A DNA stretch of 64,000 bases. It comes from Chryseobacterium sp. SNU WT5 (lineage in GTDB: Bacteria > Bacteroidota > Bacteroidia > Flavobacteriales > Weeksellaceae). The DNA lies in the NCBI RefSeq assembly GCF_007362475.1, contig NZ_CP041687.1, positions 1,240,001 through 1,304,000 of the forward strand, read 5' to 3'. Made by a program: the position numbers and the translations under genes. A model generated the notes under the pieces. It did no database searches and was not told where the DNA came from. It saw only the letters and a list, made by a program, of their open reading frames with translations. How positions within the stretch are numbered: the first letter of the stretch is position 1; each line of letters starts with the position of its first letter. Below are positions 16,687 to 24,996 of the stretch, one piece after another.

Positions 16687-16694
16687 TAAATTTG
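16687..16694 (+). promoter_or_regulatory. -7 box for recN
   Basis: TAAATTTG matches TAnnTTTG. The predicted leader to the ATG at 16738 is about 40 bases. The -33 region is unclear. Confidence 0.45.
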
Positions 16695-16737
16695 CAGATT
16701 GCAAAATACTTTATAATTCAAACTGCTTTTTCAACTT

Positions 16738-18387
16738 ATGCTTTCAAGAATATTTATTCAAAATTTCGCACTCATCGATTCACTCGAAATCACTTTAGAC
16801 AAAGGTTTACAGGTTATTACGGGAGAAACAGGTGCGGGAAAATCGATCATTCTTGGTGCATTACGTTTAATCTTGGGTGAGAGAGCAGACAGCAAATCCA
16901 TTCAAAGTTCTGAAACTAAAAGCATCGTTGAAGCAGAATTCATCGTTAATGAAAGTTTCAAAAACTTCTTTGATGAAAATGATTTAGATTTTGAAATCAA
17001 TACAGTCATTCGAAGAGAGATTTTACCAACAGGAAAATCCAGAGCATTTATAAATGATGTCCCAGTTACGTTAGAAATTTTAAAAAAACTTTCTGAGAAA
17101 CTGATTGATATCCATTCCCAATTCGAAACGTCAAATTTGTTTGATGAAGAATATCAGTTCCGAATGATTGATGGCCTTTCAAAAAACAAAACATTAATTG
17201 TCAATTATCAACAAGATTTCTCGGCGTATAAAAAGTTAGTTCGCGAACTTGACCAATACAGAAAGCAGCTTTCTGAAGGCAACAAAGAAAATGACTATAA
17301 AGTATTCTTATTAGAAGAATTACTGGAGGTCAATCTGGATGAATTTGACTTAGAAGACGTTCAACATCAATTAAGTAAACAGGAAAACGCCGAAACGATT
17401 ATCGAAAATCTATCTTTAATTTTTAATAAAATTGATCAGGAAGAAATAGGTTTACTGGATTCGATGCTCGAAGTTAAAAACAGATTAGCTAAAGTTGCAA
17501 CCTTATCACATGAATACTCAAGATTAAATCAAAGATTTGAGGAAACTTTTGTAGAGTTTAAAGACCTTCTTTTCGATCTTCAAAACGAAGCGGAAAAAAT
17601 GGAAACAAGTCCGGAAGTGCTTTCTGAGTTGTCTTCCCAGTTGAATAAGATTAATTCTTTATTTTTAAAACATAAAGTAAATTCTATCGAAGAACTGAAA
17701 GAAATTCGTAATGAGATTCAGAATGAACAAACTGGTTTCGCCGAATTAGAATTATTAATTGATCAAACCGAAAAGAAAATTAAAATTGCTGCTGAACAAT
17801 TAACAAAGGCTTCAACTGAATTATCACAAAATCGTAAGAAAGAGATTCCAAATTTCATTAAGAAAACCGAAAAGTTACTCAATCAGTTAGGATTAGAAAA
17901 AGCTAAAATTGAAGTACAGTTAGCTGATGCCGATACTTTTACTAATTTTGGAAAAGAAAACATTCAGTTACTATTTCAGGCAAATTCAGGTTTCCCATTA
18001 AAACCAATTCAAACTGCAATTTCAGGTGGTGAACGATCCAGAGTGATGCTTTCCATTAAAAAACTAATGGCAGAAAATGCAGAACTTCCAACCTTAATCC
18101 TTGATGAAATTGATACGGGAGTTTCGGGGAAAGTTGCCGAAGAAATTGGAAATGTGATGAAAGACATGTCGGAAAACATGCAACTCATCGTCATCAGCCA
18201 TCTTGCGCAAGTCGCTGCCAAAGGGAATAATAATTACAAAGTAATCAAAAGAGAGGTAAATGGAAAAACCCAATCCACCATTATCCCTTTGAACCATGAC
18301 GAAAAATTACAGGAAATTGCACAACTCCTTTCTGGTAGTAAAATTACTGATGCTGCGATCTCGCAGGCGAAAGAGTTGATGAAGTAA
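16738..18387 (+). CDS. recN: DNA repair protein RecN
   Basis: An SMC-like ATPase acting early in double-strand break repair. The N-terminal half-ATPase has FIQNFALIDSLEI and Walker A GETGAGKSIILGAL at residues about 30-43. A long coiled coil spans about residues 150-380. The C-terminal half has the ABC signature SGGERSRVMLSIK, Walker B LPTLILDEIDTGVSG and VISHLAQVAA. 549 residues, normal. No neighbouring LexA-type box is recognisable. Confidence 0.96.
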   Translation: MLSRIFIQNFALIDSLEITLDKGLQVITGETGAGKSIILGALRLILGERADSKSIQSSETKSIVEAEFIVNESFKNFFDENDLDFEINTVIRREILPTGKSRAFINDVPVTLEILKKLSEKLIDIHSQFETSNLFDEEYQFRMIDGLSKNKTLIVNYQQDFSAYKKLVRELDQYRKQLSEGNKENDYKVFLLEELLEVNLDEFDLEDVQHQLSKQENAETIIENLSLIFNKIDQEEIGLLDSMLEVKNRLAKVATLSHEYSRLNQRFEETFVEFKDLLFDLQNEAEKMETSPEVLSELSSQLNKINSLFLKHKVNSIEELKEIRNEIQNEQTGFAELELLIDQTEKKIKIAAEQLTKASTELSQNRKKEIPNFIKKTEKLLNQLGLEKAKIEVQLADADTFTNFGKENIQLLFQANSGFPLKPIQTAISGGERSRVMLSIKKLMAENAELPTLILDEIDTGVSGKVAEEIGNVMKDMSENMQLIVISHLAQVAAKGNNNYKVIKREVNGKTQSTIIPLNHDEKLQEIAQLLSGSKITDAAISQAKELMK

Positions 18388-18399
18388 AACTATATACTC

Positions 18400-18594
18400 A
18401 TGGATTTGCTATATGCTTGATTTCTAGTATTTTTCGCCGCTTACCTTCTTCTATTTTTAAGAATTAAAAGAAAAGGAATTAAAAAAAATTCAAAGGATAA
18501 TATTCCTAGTTCGAATGACTTAGGCGAACTTTTTCAAATATATTTAATTTTTACGATTCTTGTTGGTTTCACTATCTATTTCCTGTTTCGGTAA
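18400..18594 (+). pseudogene. Nonsense-interrupted two-helix micro-membrane-protein gene
   Basis: The frame starts ATG GAT TTG CTA TAT GCT, is cut by TGA at 18418-18420, then stays open for 57 codons to a TAA at 18592. The read-through product would be 64 residues: a first hydrophobic helix (FLVFFAAYLLLFL), a basic polar loop (RIKRKGIKKNSKDN) and a second helix (IYLIFTILVGFTIYFLF). The preserved hydrophobic-polar-hydrophobic pattern after the stop argues that this was recently a gene. No ATG, GTG or TTG start lies just after the TGA. It could be a recent pseudogene, a sequencing error, or a recoded gene. It lies 12 bases after recN. Confidence 0.5.
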
Positions 18595-18645
18595 TTAATT
18601 TGTAACATTTTCCTTATTTTTAGACTTATCTATAAAAGTAAGACT

Positions 18646-20112
18646 ATGTATTGGAGACTTCTACAACTTGAATTCAAAAATTTTATACGGAATCCGCAAT
18701 TCGGCGCCAACCTTGGAATGAAAATTCTGATGTTTTTCGGAATGGCCTATTTCAGTGCCATATTCGTGGCGTTGCCTTTTCTACTCTATTTTTTCGCTAA
18801 GAAGAAAATGGACGCAGATCCACTGATGCTCTTCTGCAAATTTTTTATTTACTATTGGGTTTTTGATTTATTGGTTCGTTATTTCTTACAACAGATGCCC
18901 ACCCAAAACATCAAACCTTTTCTTACTTTAGGAATTACCAAGAAAAAATTAGTCAACTATACGGTTCTGAAAATTCTTGTTAATTTCTTCAATTGGGGAA
19001 ATTTATTATTTCTTCTCCCCTTTGCTAGCTTACTTATTTATGATGGCGGATATTCTGTAATCCATGTAATCATGTTTACCATTGGGATCTTCGCTATCTT
19101 CTATTTCAATAACTTTTTGAATATTTTGCTGAACGGAAAGAGCGCGGTGGTATTAATCGTATTCGGCGTGATGGCAGCTTTCGCCGCTTTGGAATATTAT
19201 GGAATCATTCAACTCTCATCTTACTCTCAAAAAATATTCTACAGCTTTTATGAATATGCGGGCGTTTTCCTTATACCTGTATTATTGGCAATTTCAGTCG
19301 CATATCTTGCTTATCAGGAAATTTATAAAAACTTTTATTTAGACAAAGGACTGGAATTAAAAGTCGCAGAAGGAAAAACAGAGAATATCGAATTTCTAAA
19401 CCGTTACGGAGTAATGGGGACTTTTATTAATAATGATATCCGGCTACTAAAAAGAAGCAAGGCTGCAAAGTCTGCTTTATTCGCCAGTGTTATGTTTCTA
19501 TTTTACGGCTTACTGACGTTTACTAAAGGATATGACAACAGTTTCATGCAAGTCTTTATGGGAATTTTTGTTACAGGAGGATTTATGCTCATGTTTGGTC
19601 AACGGGTACCAAGTTGGGACAGTTCTTATTATCCATTAATGATGACTCAAAATGTGCCGTACAAAGAATATCTGAAAGGTAAGTGGTCGCTGATTATTAT
19701 TGGTATTTTCACTTCAATGATCCTAGCATCTGGTTATCTTTTAATTAGCTGGGAATTTTATCTCACCGTATTTGCGGCAGGTCTTTATAATTTAGGAGTT
19801 AATTCATATATCACTCTTTTAGCAGGAGCTTTTAATAAAAAACCAATTGACCTCAACTCGAAAAGTAAATCTTTCGGCGGCGGCGGAAATAATTTCAACA
19901 TGAAAACAATGCTCCTGATGCTACCTCAAATGGTGTTACCGATGGCTGTATTTGCAATCGTTAAATACTTCTTCGGGATTTATCCGGCAGTAGCCAGTCT
20001 GGGAATCTTAGGAATTATTGGTTTCCTATTGAAAAATAAAATTTTTGATGTTATCGTGAAAGTTTACAAAACCGAGAAATATTCTACCCTTGAAGCCTTT
20101 AAAAAAGTTTAA
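18646..20112 (+). CDS. DUF5687 family protein (ABC exporter membrane subunit)
   Basis: 488 residues with about ten or more predicted membrane helices. The start (MYWRLLQLEFKNFIRNPQFG) and the tract RYFLQQMPTQNIKPFLTLGI are characteristic of DUF5687, a Bacteroidota family of ABC-2-like permeases. A Gly-rich loop FGGGGNNFNMK lies near residue 410. It is 37 bases upstream of an ABC ATPase gene, and the pair forms a complete two-component exporter. The substrate is unknown; no adjacent regulator or accessory protein suggests one. Confidence 0.85.
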   Translation: MYWRLLQLEFKNFIRNPQFGANLGMKILMFFGMAYFSAIFVALPFLLYFFAKKKMDADPLMLFCKFFIYYWVFDLLVRYFLQQMPTQNIKPFLTLGITKKKLVNYTVLKILVNFFNWGNLLFLLPFASLLIYDGGYSVIHVIMFTIGIFAIFYFNNFLNILLNGKSAVVLIVFGVMAAFAALEYYGIIQLSSYSQKIFYSFYEYAGVFLIPVLLAISVAYLAYQEIYKNFYLDKGLELKVAEGKTENIEFLNRYGVMGTFINNDIRLLKRSKAAKSALFASVMFLFYGLLTFTKGYDNSFMQVFMGIFVTGGFMLMFGQRVPSWDSSYYPLMMTQNVPYKEYLKGKWSLIIIGIFTSMILASGYLLISWEFYLTVFAAGLYNLGVNSYITLLAGAFNKKPIDLNSKSKSFGGGGNNFNMKTMLLMLPQMVLPMAVFAIVKYFFGIYPAVASLGILGIIGFLLKNKIFDVIVKVYKTEKYSTLEAFKKV

Positions 20113-20149
20113 ATTTAAAATCTGTTCTATTAATTAAAATATTTAAATA

Positions 20150-20869
20150 ATGATCTCAATTCAAAATATATCTAAAGTTTACGGAACCAAAAAAGTTCTT
20201 CATATTGAAAACCTCGAAATTCCGAAAGGCGAAAGTTTCGGATTGGTAGGAAATAATGGTGCTGGAAAAACAACTCTTTTCAGTCTTTTATTAGATTTAA
20301 TAGAACCTACAACGGGTTTCATAGAAATTGATGGAAACAAAGTCAACGAAAATGAGAACTGGAAAAAGAAAGTTTCTGCCTTTATCGATGAAACTTTCTT
20401 GATCGGCTATTTAACACCCGAAGAGTATTTCTATTTCTTAGGAGAACTTCGTGGACAAAATAGAGCCAGCGTTGATGAATTCCTAAAACAGTTTAATGAT
20501 TTCTTTAATGGTGAAATTTTGAGTGCTAAAAAGTATATCCGTGACTTATCAAAAGGAAATCAGAAAAAAGTCGGAATTGTTGGAGCTTTAATAGGAAAGC
20601 CAGAAATAATTATTTTAGATGAACCTTTTGCAAACCTTGATCCTTCTACCCAAATCAAATTGAAGAAATTAATTAAAGAATGGACTCAAAATGAGCAAGT
20701 AACGTTTCTAATTTCAAGTCACGATCTCGCTCACACGACTGAAGTAAGCAACCGTATCGTTCTGCTCGACAAAGGCGAAATTGTCAAAGATATCATAACA
20801 ACGCCGCAAACATTAAAAGAGCTGGAAGATTTTTTCACAACCTCCGTTGAAGCGACGGCTGAAATATAA
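20150..20869 (+). CDS. ABC transporter ATP-binding protein
   Basis: 239 residues. Walker A is GNNGAGKTTLFS near residue 38. The ABC signature is degenerate, LSKGNQKKV near residue 139, as in ABC-2 exporters. Walker B is EIIILDEPFANLDPST, and the H-loop is ISSHDL. It partners the DUF5687 membrane protein immediately upstream. The resemblance is to drug, lipid or peptide exporter ATPases of the CcmA/NatA type. Substrate unknown. Confidence 0.93.
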   Translation: MISIQNISKVYGTKKVLHIENLEIPKGESFGLVGNNGAGKTTLFSLLLDLIEPTTGFIEIDGNKVNENENWKKKVSAFIDETFLIGYLTPEEYFYFLGELRGQNRASVDEFLKQFNDFFNGEILSAKKYIRDLSKGNQKKVGIVGALIGKPEIIILDEPFANLDPSTQIKLKKLIKEWTQNEQVTFLISSHDLAHTTEVSNRIVLLDKGEIVKDIITTPQTLKELEDFFTTSVEATAEI

Positions 20870-20890
20870 AATTCTGGTAAAAACCCTAAC

Positions 20891-20923
20891 AAAAATTCCG
20901 AGTTCAGCACTCGGAATTTTTTG
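20891..20923. terminator. Bidirectional terminator between the ABC gene and fumC
   Basis: A 12-bp stem (20891-20902 with 20910-20921; core TTCCGAG/CTCGGAA), a 7-base loop and T runs on both strands. It separates two convergent genes. Confidence 0.88.
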
Positions 20924-20954
20924 ATTTATAATTAATCTACGCTCTGCTAGATGT

Positions 20955-22337
20955 TTAAACCATATCTCCCGGTTTCACCCATTCATCAAACTGTTCCGCC
21001 GTCAACAAACCTAAATTGACCGCTTCTTCTTTCAAAGTGGTTCCATTTTTGTGAGCCGTTTTTGCAATTTTTGCTGCATTTTCATAACCGATATGCGTAT
21101 TCAAAGCTGTTACCAACATTAATGATTTTTCAACCAGTTCTTTAATTCTTGGTTCACTCGGTTCAATCCCGATAGCACAATGATCATTAAATGAAATACA
21201 CGCATCGCCTAACAATTGAGCAGATTGTAAGAAATTATAAGCCATCACCGGCTTGAAAACGTTCAGTTCAAAATTCCCCTGCGTGCCGGCAAAAGATATG
21301 GTCGTGTCATTTCCGAGAACTTGCGCACAAACCATGGTCATCGCTTCATTCTGGGTAGGATTTACTTTACCCGGCATGATTGAAGATCCCGGTTCATTTT
21401 CTGGGATATGAATTTCACCAATTCCACTTCGCGGTCCAGAAGCCAGAAAACGAATATCCTGCGCAATTTTGAAAAGTGAAACCGCCAATTGTTTTAGAGC
21501 TCCATGACTTTCTACAATCGCATCGTGAGCAGCAAGTGCTTCAAATTTATTCGGCGCCGTCACAAACGGAAGACCTGTAAATTCTGAAATATATTTTGCT
21601 ACTAAAACATCGTAACCTTCTGGGGTATTTAATCCTGTTCCAACAGCGGTTCCACCAAGCGCAACTTCTTGCAAATGGTCGAAAGTATTGCTAATCGCTT
21701 TCATCGCATAATCCAATTGGGCCACGTAGCCCGAAAATTCCTGACCCAAAGTCAACGGAGTAGCATCCATTAAATGTGTTCGTCCAATCTTGACCACCGT
21801 TTTAAAACTCTCTGCTTTTTCATGTAAAGTGTTTCTCAGTTTTTCTACGGCAGGCAAAGTATGTTCAACTACTTTTTTGTACGCCGCAATATGCATTGCT
21901 GTTGGGAAAGTATCGTTTGAACTTTGGGATTTATTGACATCGTCATTGGGATGAATTTCAGATTTTTCACCTAAAGTTCCGCCATTATTTACGTGTGCTT
22001 TATTCGAGATCACCTCGTTTATATTCATGTTCGATTGTGTTCCAGAACCGGTCTGCCAAATCACTAATGGAAACTGATCATTTAGTTTCCCCTCCAAAAT
22101 CTCATCGCAAACTTTCGCGATCATGTCTCTTTTCTCGTTGGGGAGTACACCTAATTCAGCATTCGTAAACGCTGCAGCTTTTTTCAAATAAGCAAATGCT
22201 TCTATAATTTCGTGTGGCATCGAAGCTTCAGGTCCGATTTTAAAATTGTTTCGCGAACGTTCAGTTTGTGCGCCCCAAAATTTATCTGCTGGAACCTGCA
22301 CATCGCCCATCGTGTCTTTTTCTGTTCTGTAATTCAT
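20955..22337 (-). CDS. fumC: Class II fumarate hydratase
   Basis: An iron-independent fumarase that interconverts fumarate and L-malate in the TCA cycle, member of the aspartase/fumarase superfamily. The signature [15 protein letters not shown] with the catalytic Ser lies near residues 313-327. Also present are [28 protein letters not shown] and [16 protein letters not shown]. 460 residues, normal. It is divergent from a class I fumarase gene starting 292 bases away, so the organism has both the oxygen-stable and the Fe-S enzyme side by side. Confidence 0.96.
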   Translation of the reverse strand: MNYRTEKDTMGDVQVPADKFWGAQTERSRNNFKIGPEASMPHEIIEAFAYLKKAAAFTNAELGVLPNEKRDMIAKVCDEILEGKLNDQFPLVIWQTGSGTQSNMNINEVISNKAHVNNGGTLGEKSEIHPNDDVNKSQSSNDTFPTAMHIAAYKKVVEHTLPAVEKLRNTLHEKAESFKTVVKIGRTHLMDATPLTLGQEFSGYVAQLDYAMKAISNTFDHLQEVALGGTAVGTGLNTPEGYDVLVAKYISEFTGLPFVTAPNKFEALAAHDAIVESHGALKQLAVSLFKIAQDIRFLASGPRSGIGEIHIPENEPGSSIMPGKVNPTQNEAMTMVCAQVLGNDTTISFAGTQGNFELNVFKPVMAYNFLQSAQLLGDACISFNDHCAIGIEPSEPRIKELVEKSLMLVTALNTHIGYENAAKIAKTAHKNGTTLKEEAVNLGLLTAEQFDEWVKPGDMV

Positions 22338-22389
22338 TTTTTTATAAATTTTAAGAGCAACCCGTTTTTCGCTGCTCTTCTGGTTCAGT

Positions 22390-22457
22390 CCCGCTTTCCA
22401 CTATATCTTTTACTCCACTGCGTTTCGTAAAAGGATGCCGTTACAATCGGGGCTATA
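22390..22457 (+). repeat. Dispersed intergenic repeat, copy A
   Basis: A 68-base element beginning CCCGCTTTCCACTATATC and ending CAATCGGGGCTATA. Its first 22 bases are identical to copy B at 24801, its last ~29 bases match with two differences, and the middle differs. The inner edges ATCTTTT and AAAAGGAT can pair, which suggests a conserved stem with a variable loop. Same orientation as copy B. Confidence 0.8.
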
Positions 22458-22598
22458 ATTCAATTTTATGTTATCTTTCAAAGGATTGAGAATCCAATTC
22501 TTTAAAATTAAACAATTCTACCCAAAAGCACAATTTATAACCATTTTAAATATCAATTGAACCTAGTTATGCTGTTTATAAAGACTATAAATTTTCCT

Positions 22599-22606
22599 TA
22601 TTTTTG
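22599..22606 (+). promoter_or_regulatory. -7 box for the class I fumarase gene
   Basis: TATTTTTG matches TAnnTTTG. A TTTA lies about 20 bases upstream as a weak -33. The predicted leader is about 18 bases. Confidence 0.5.
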
Positions 22607-22629
22607 CATCTTCAAAAACCAAATTTATT

Positions 22630-24240
22630 ATGGAATTTCATTACCAAGAACCTTTTCCAATTCTGAAGGACGAAACACAATATAAAAAACTCACTTCTGA
22701 ATATGTAAAAACTGAGTTTTTGGGCGATCGCGAGATTTTGACCATCGATCCGCTGGGTTTAGAACTATTGGCAGAAAATGCTTTAGCCGATGTCTCTTTC
22801 ATGCTTCGGTCTTCCCATTTGCAGAAACTAAAAAATATCATCGACGATCCGGAAGCGACCGACAACGATCGTTTTGTCGCCTATAATCTTTTACAAAATG
22901 CGGCAGTAGCAATTGAAGGCGCATTACCTTCTTGCCAGGATACGGGAACTGCGATCTGCGTGGCGAAAAAAGGAGAAAATGTTTATACAGGCGTTGAAGA
23001 TGCTGCCTGGATTTCCAAAGGGATTTACAACACATACCAAGATCGAAACTTAAGATATTCCCAGATTGTTCCTTTAACCATGTTCGAGGAAAAGAATTCC
23101 GGTTCAAATCTCCCCGCACAAATCGACATTTATGCCGAAAGAGGAAACGAATACAAATTTTTATTTTTAGCAAAAGGTGGTGGTTCCGCCAACAAAACAT
23201 TTCTTTATCAAAAGACAAAATCTTTATTGAACGAAAGTTCTTTGGATGTATTTGTCCGTGAAAGAATTATGGATCTGGGAACCGCCGCTTGCCCACCTTA
23301 TCACCTAGCACTCGTCATTGGTGGAACTTCTGCAGAAGCAAACTTAGCCGCAGTGAAAAAAGCAAGTGCAGGTTATTATGATCATCTTCCAACTGAAGGA
23401 AATATGGGCGGCCAAGCCTTCCGAGATCTGGAATGGGAAAAAAGAGTTCAGAAGATTTGCCAGGAAAGTTCCATCGGAGCGCAGTTTGGTGGAAAATATT
23501 TAACGCATGATGTTCGCGTAATTCGTCTTCCCCGTCATGCCGCAAGTTGTCCCGTCGGAATGGGAGTTTCCTGCTCTGCAGATAGAAATATCAAAGGAAA
23601 AATAACGAAAGATGGAATCTTTTTGGAGCAACTGGAAGTTAATCCCAAACAGTTTTTACCTCTAACTCCACCACATTTAGAGGAAGCAGTTTCTATTGAC
23701 TTAAACCGGCCAATGTCTGAAGTCTTAGCGGAATTATCTAAATATCCGATTAAGACACGATTAAATCTAAATGGAACTTTAATCGTTGCACGCGATATTG
23801 CCCATGCAAAGATCAAAGAATTGTTAGACAGCGGCCAACCAATGCCGGACTATTTCAAAAATCACCCGATCTATTACGCGGGTCCTGCAAAAACTCCAAA
23901 CGGAATGGCCTCTGGAAGTTTCGGTCCTACCACTGCCGGAAGAATGGATGTTTATGTTGATGAATTTCAATCGCACGGCGGAAGTATGATCATGCTTGCC
24001 AAAGGAAATCGTAGCAAAGACGTAACCAACGCTTGTCACAAATACGGCGGATTTTACTTGGGATCAATCGGTGGACCCGCTGCAATTTTAGCAAAGGAGA
24101 ACATAACCTCTGTTGAAGTTGTTGATTTTGAAGAACTTGGCATGGAAGCAGTTCGCAAGATTGAAATTAAGAATTTCCCAGCGTTCATCATCTCTGATGA
24201 TAAAGGAAATGACTTCTTTGAATCAATTGCAGCGAAATAA
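22630..24240 (+). CDS. Class I fumarate hydratase (4Fe-4S)
   Basis: 536 residues covering both halves of the iron-sulfur fumarase (FumA/FumB type). The N-terminal catalytic half has cysteines in [10 protein letters not shown] (near residue 102), [11 protein letters not shown] and [14 protein letters not shown], consistent with the three ligands of the 4Fe-4S cluster. The C-terminal half has [20 protein letters not shown] and [12 protein letters not shown]. It converts fumarate to malate and is oxygen-sensitive. It is divergent from fumC and lies between two direct copies of a 68-70 base repeat, with the SUF operon for cluster assembly about 10 kb away. Confidence 0.94.
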   Translation: MEFHYQEPFPILKDETQYKKLTSEYVKTEFLGDREILTIDPLGLELLAENALADVSFMLRSSHLQKLKNIIDDPEATDNDRFVAYNLLQNAAVAIEGALPSCQDTGTAICVAKKGENVYTGVEDAAWISKGIYNTYQDRNLRYSQIVPLTMFEEKNSGSNLPAQIDIYAERGNEYKFLFLAKGGGSANKTFLYQKTKSLLNESSLDVFVRERIMDLGTAACPPYHLALVIGGTSAEANLAAVKKASAGYYDHLPTEGNMGGQAFRDLEWEKRVQKICQESSIGAQFGGKYLTHDVRVIRLPRHAASCPVGMGVSCSADRNIKGKITKDGIFLEQLEVNPKQFLPLTPPHLEEAVSIDLNRPMSEVLAELSKYPIKTRLNLNGTLIVARDIAHAKIKELLDSGQPMPDYFKNHPIYYAGPAKTPNGMASGSFGPTTAGRMDVYVDEFQSHGGSMIMLAKGNRSKDVTNACHKYGGFYLGSIGGPAAILAKENITSVEVVDFEELGMEAVRKIEIKNFPAFIISDDKGNDFFESIAAK

Positions 24241-24282
24241 TATTTAAAATCAGTTTAAATTACAAAAATGAGTGATAAAACT

Positions 24283-24313
24283 TTTGTAACAACAGAAATT
24301 TATCCTATTTTTG
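24283..24313 (+). promoter_or_regulatory. Perfect Bacteroidota promoter before the small membrane protein gene
   Basis: TTTG (24283-24286), exactly 19 bases, then TATTTTTG (24306-24313). The predicted transcription start is near 24318, 12 bases before the ATG at 24330. Confidence 0.8.
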
Positions 24314-24329
24314 CCTAAAATCTATTACG

Positions 24330-24608
24330 ATGATCCTGTTATCAGCATTTTATCCTTTCTATCAGTTTCTTTGGACTATCTACTTCGTATGCATGTTCCT
24401 TATAGGATTCTGGTGTATCTTTATGTTCTTTGGATATATCATCCCACTTTGGCTTACTGCTGGACTGGCTGAATACTTCGGAAAAACAAAACCTTTCGAT
24501 CCGGAAGAAGTAAGAAGAAAAATAATGACAGAACAGGAAGGAGTAGAGCTTCTTTACAGCAATCCAAAAGGGCGTGGCCCATTTCTTCACACCGACGGTC
24601 ATCACTAG
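24330..24608 (+). CDS. Small membrane protein, function unknown
   Basis: 92 residues with a hydrophobic, aromatic-rich N-terminal half (SAFYPFYQFLWTIYFVCMFL, then WCIFMFFGYIIPLWL) that should form two membrane helices. A soluble tail contains DPEEVRRKIMTEQEGVELL and ends PFLHTDGHH. I do not recognise the family. A consensus-perfect promoter directly upstream and a coherent composition support a real gene. Position after the class I fumarase with a separate promoter gives no functional hint. Confidence 0.75.
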   Translation: MILLSAFYPFYQFLWTIYFVCMFLIGFWCIFMFFGYIIPLWLTAGLAEYFGKTKPFDPEEVRRKIMTEQEGVELLYSNPKGRGPFLHTDGHH

Positions 24609-24753
24609 TTGATGTCATTGCTCTCCCACTTTAATTCCGGGAAAAGCAATCACAAAGCAAAATCATATATAATAATCAGTTTCTATTTTTAGGAACTGAT
24701 TTCTTTTGTGCAATTTGCCTCTGTCAGAAGTATGTTATTCAACTTCCAAGGAG

Positions 24754-24799
24754 GGGTTTTTCTAGGAGCTTCAACAATAGTTTGTACTTAGAAAAACCC
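24754..24799. repeat. 11-bp perfect inverted repeat with a 24-base loop
   Basis: GGGTTTTTCTA (24754-24764) is the exact reverse complement of TAGAAAAACCC (24789-24799). It directly abuts repeat copy B. Confidence 0.7.
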
Positions 24800-24800
24800 A

Positions 24801-24870
24801 CCCGCTTTCCACTATATCTTTTCTTCGTCGTACCTCCTCAAAAAAGGATGTCGTTTCAATCGGGGCTATA
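24801..24870 (+). repeat. Dispersed intergenic repeat, copy B
   Basis: A 70-base partner of the element at 22390-22457: identical first 22 bases, two mismatches in the last ~29, divergent middle. Same orientation, so the two copies bracket the class I fumarase and the small membrane protein as direct repeats. Confidence 0.8.
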
Positions 24871-24908
24871 ACATCTTTCGGCTCTACTCTTCACAGGTTG
24901 AATTAAAG

Positions 24909-24929
24909 TCCCTCTGCTTTGGAGAGGGA
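24909..24929. repeat. Short GC-rich hairpin repeat
   Basis: TCCCTCT (24909-24915) pairs with AGAGGGA (24923-24929). The hairpin plus the following TTTAGAGAGAGG resembles an intergenic repeat recurrent in flavobacterial genomes (from memory, not checked). Confidence 0.5.
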
Positions 24930-24945
24930 TTTAGAGAGAGGAACC

Positions 24946-24976
24946 TTTTTACTTGATTCATTTTTCTTTATCTTTG
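24946..24976 (+). promoter_or_regulatory. Promoter for prfA
   Basis: TATCTTTG (24969-24976) with TTTT 19 bases upstream (24946-24949). The predicted leader is about 16 bases. Confidence 0.6.
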
Positions 24977-24996
24977 CAAACTACTAAAATTCAGAA

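Larger units (their letters stand above)
24609..24996. other. Gene-free block packed with inverted and dispersed repeats
   Basis: 388 bases without a gene. It holds an 11-bp perfect inverted repeat (24754-24799), copy B of the dispersed repeat (24801-24870), a GC-rich hairpin (24909-24929) and the prfA promoter box (24969). It looks like a landing site for several unrelated intergenic repeats. Confidence 0.6.

Noticed and set aside
18400-18594. Selenocysteine recoding at the TGA
   Set aside because: I see no SECIS-like hairpin directly after the TGA and no selenoprotein machinery nearby; nonsense mutation or error is simpler.
22838-23816. Antisense ORFs of 126 and 93 codons inside the class I fumarase gene
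   Set aside because: Fully inside a strong gene on the other strand, with composition typical of reverse-frame shadows; no independent support.
24267-24317. 16-codon ORF (ATG at 24267) before the small membrane protein
   Set aside because: It overlaps the promoter elements at 24283-24313 and its start lies upstream of the predicted transcription start.
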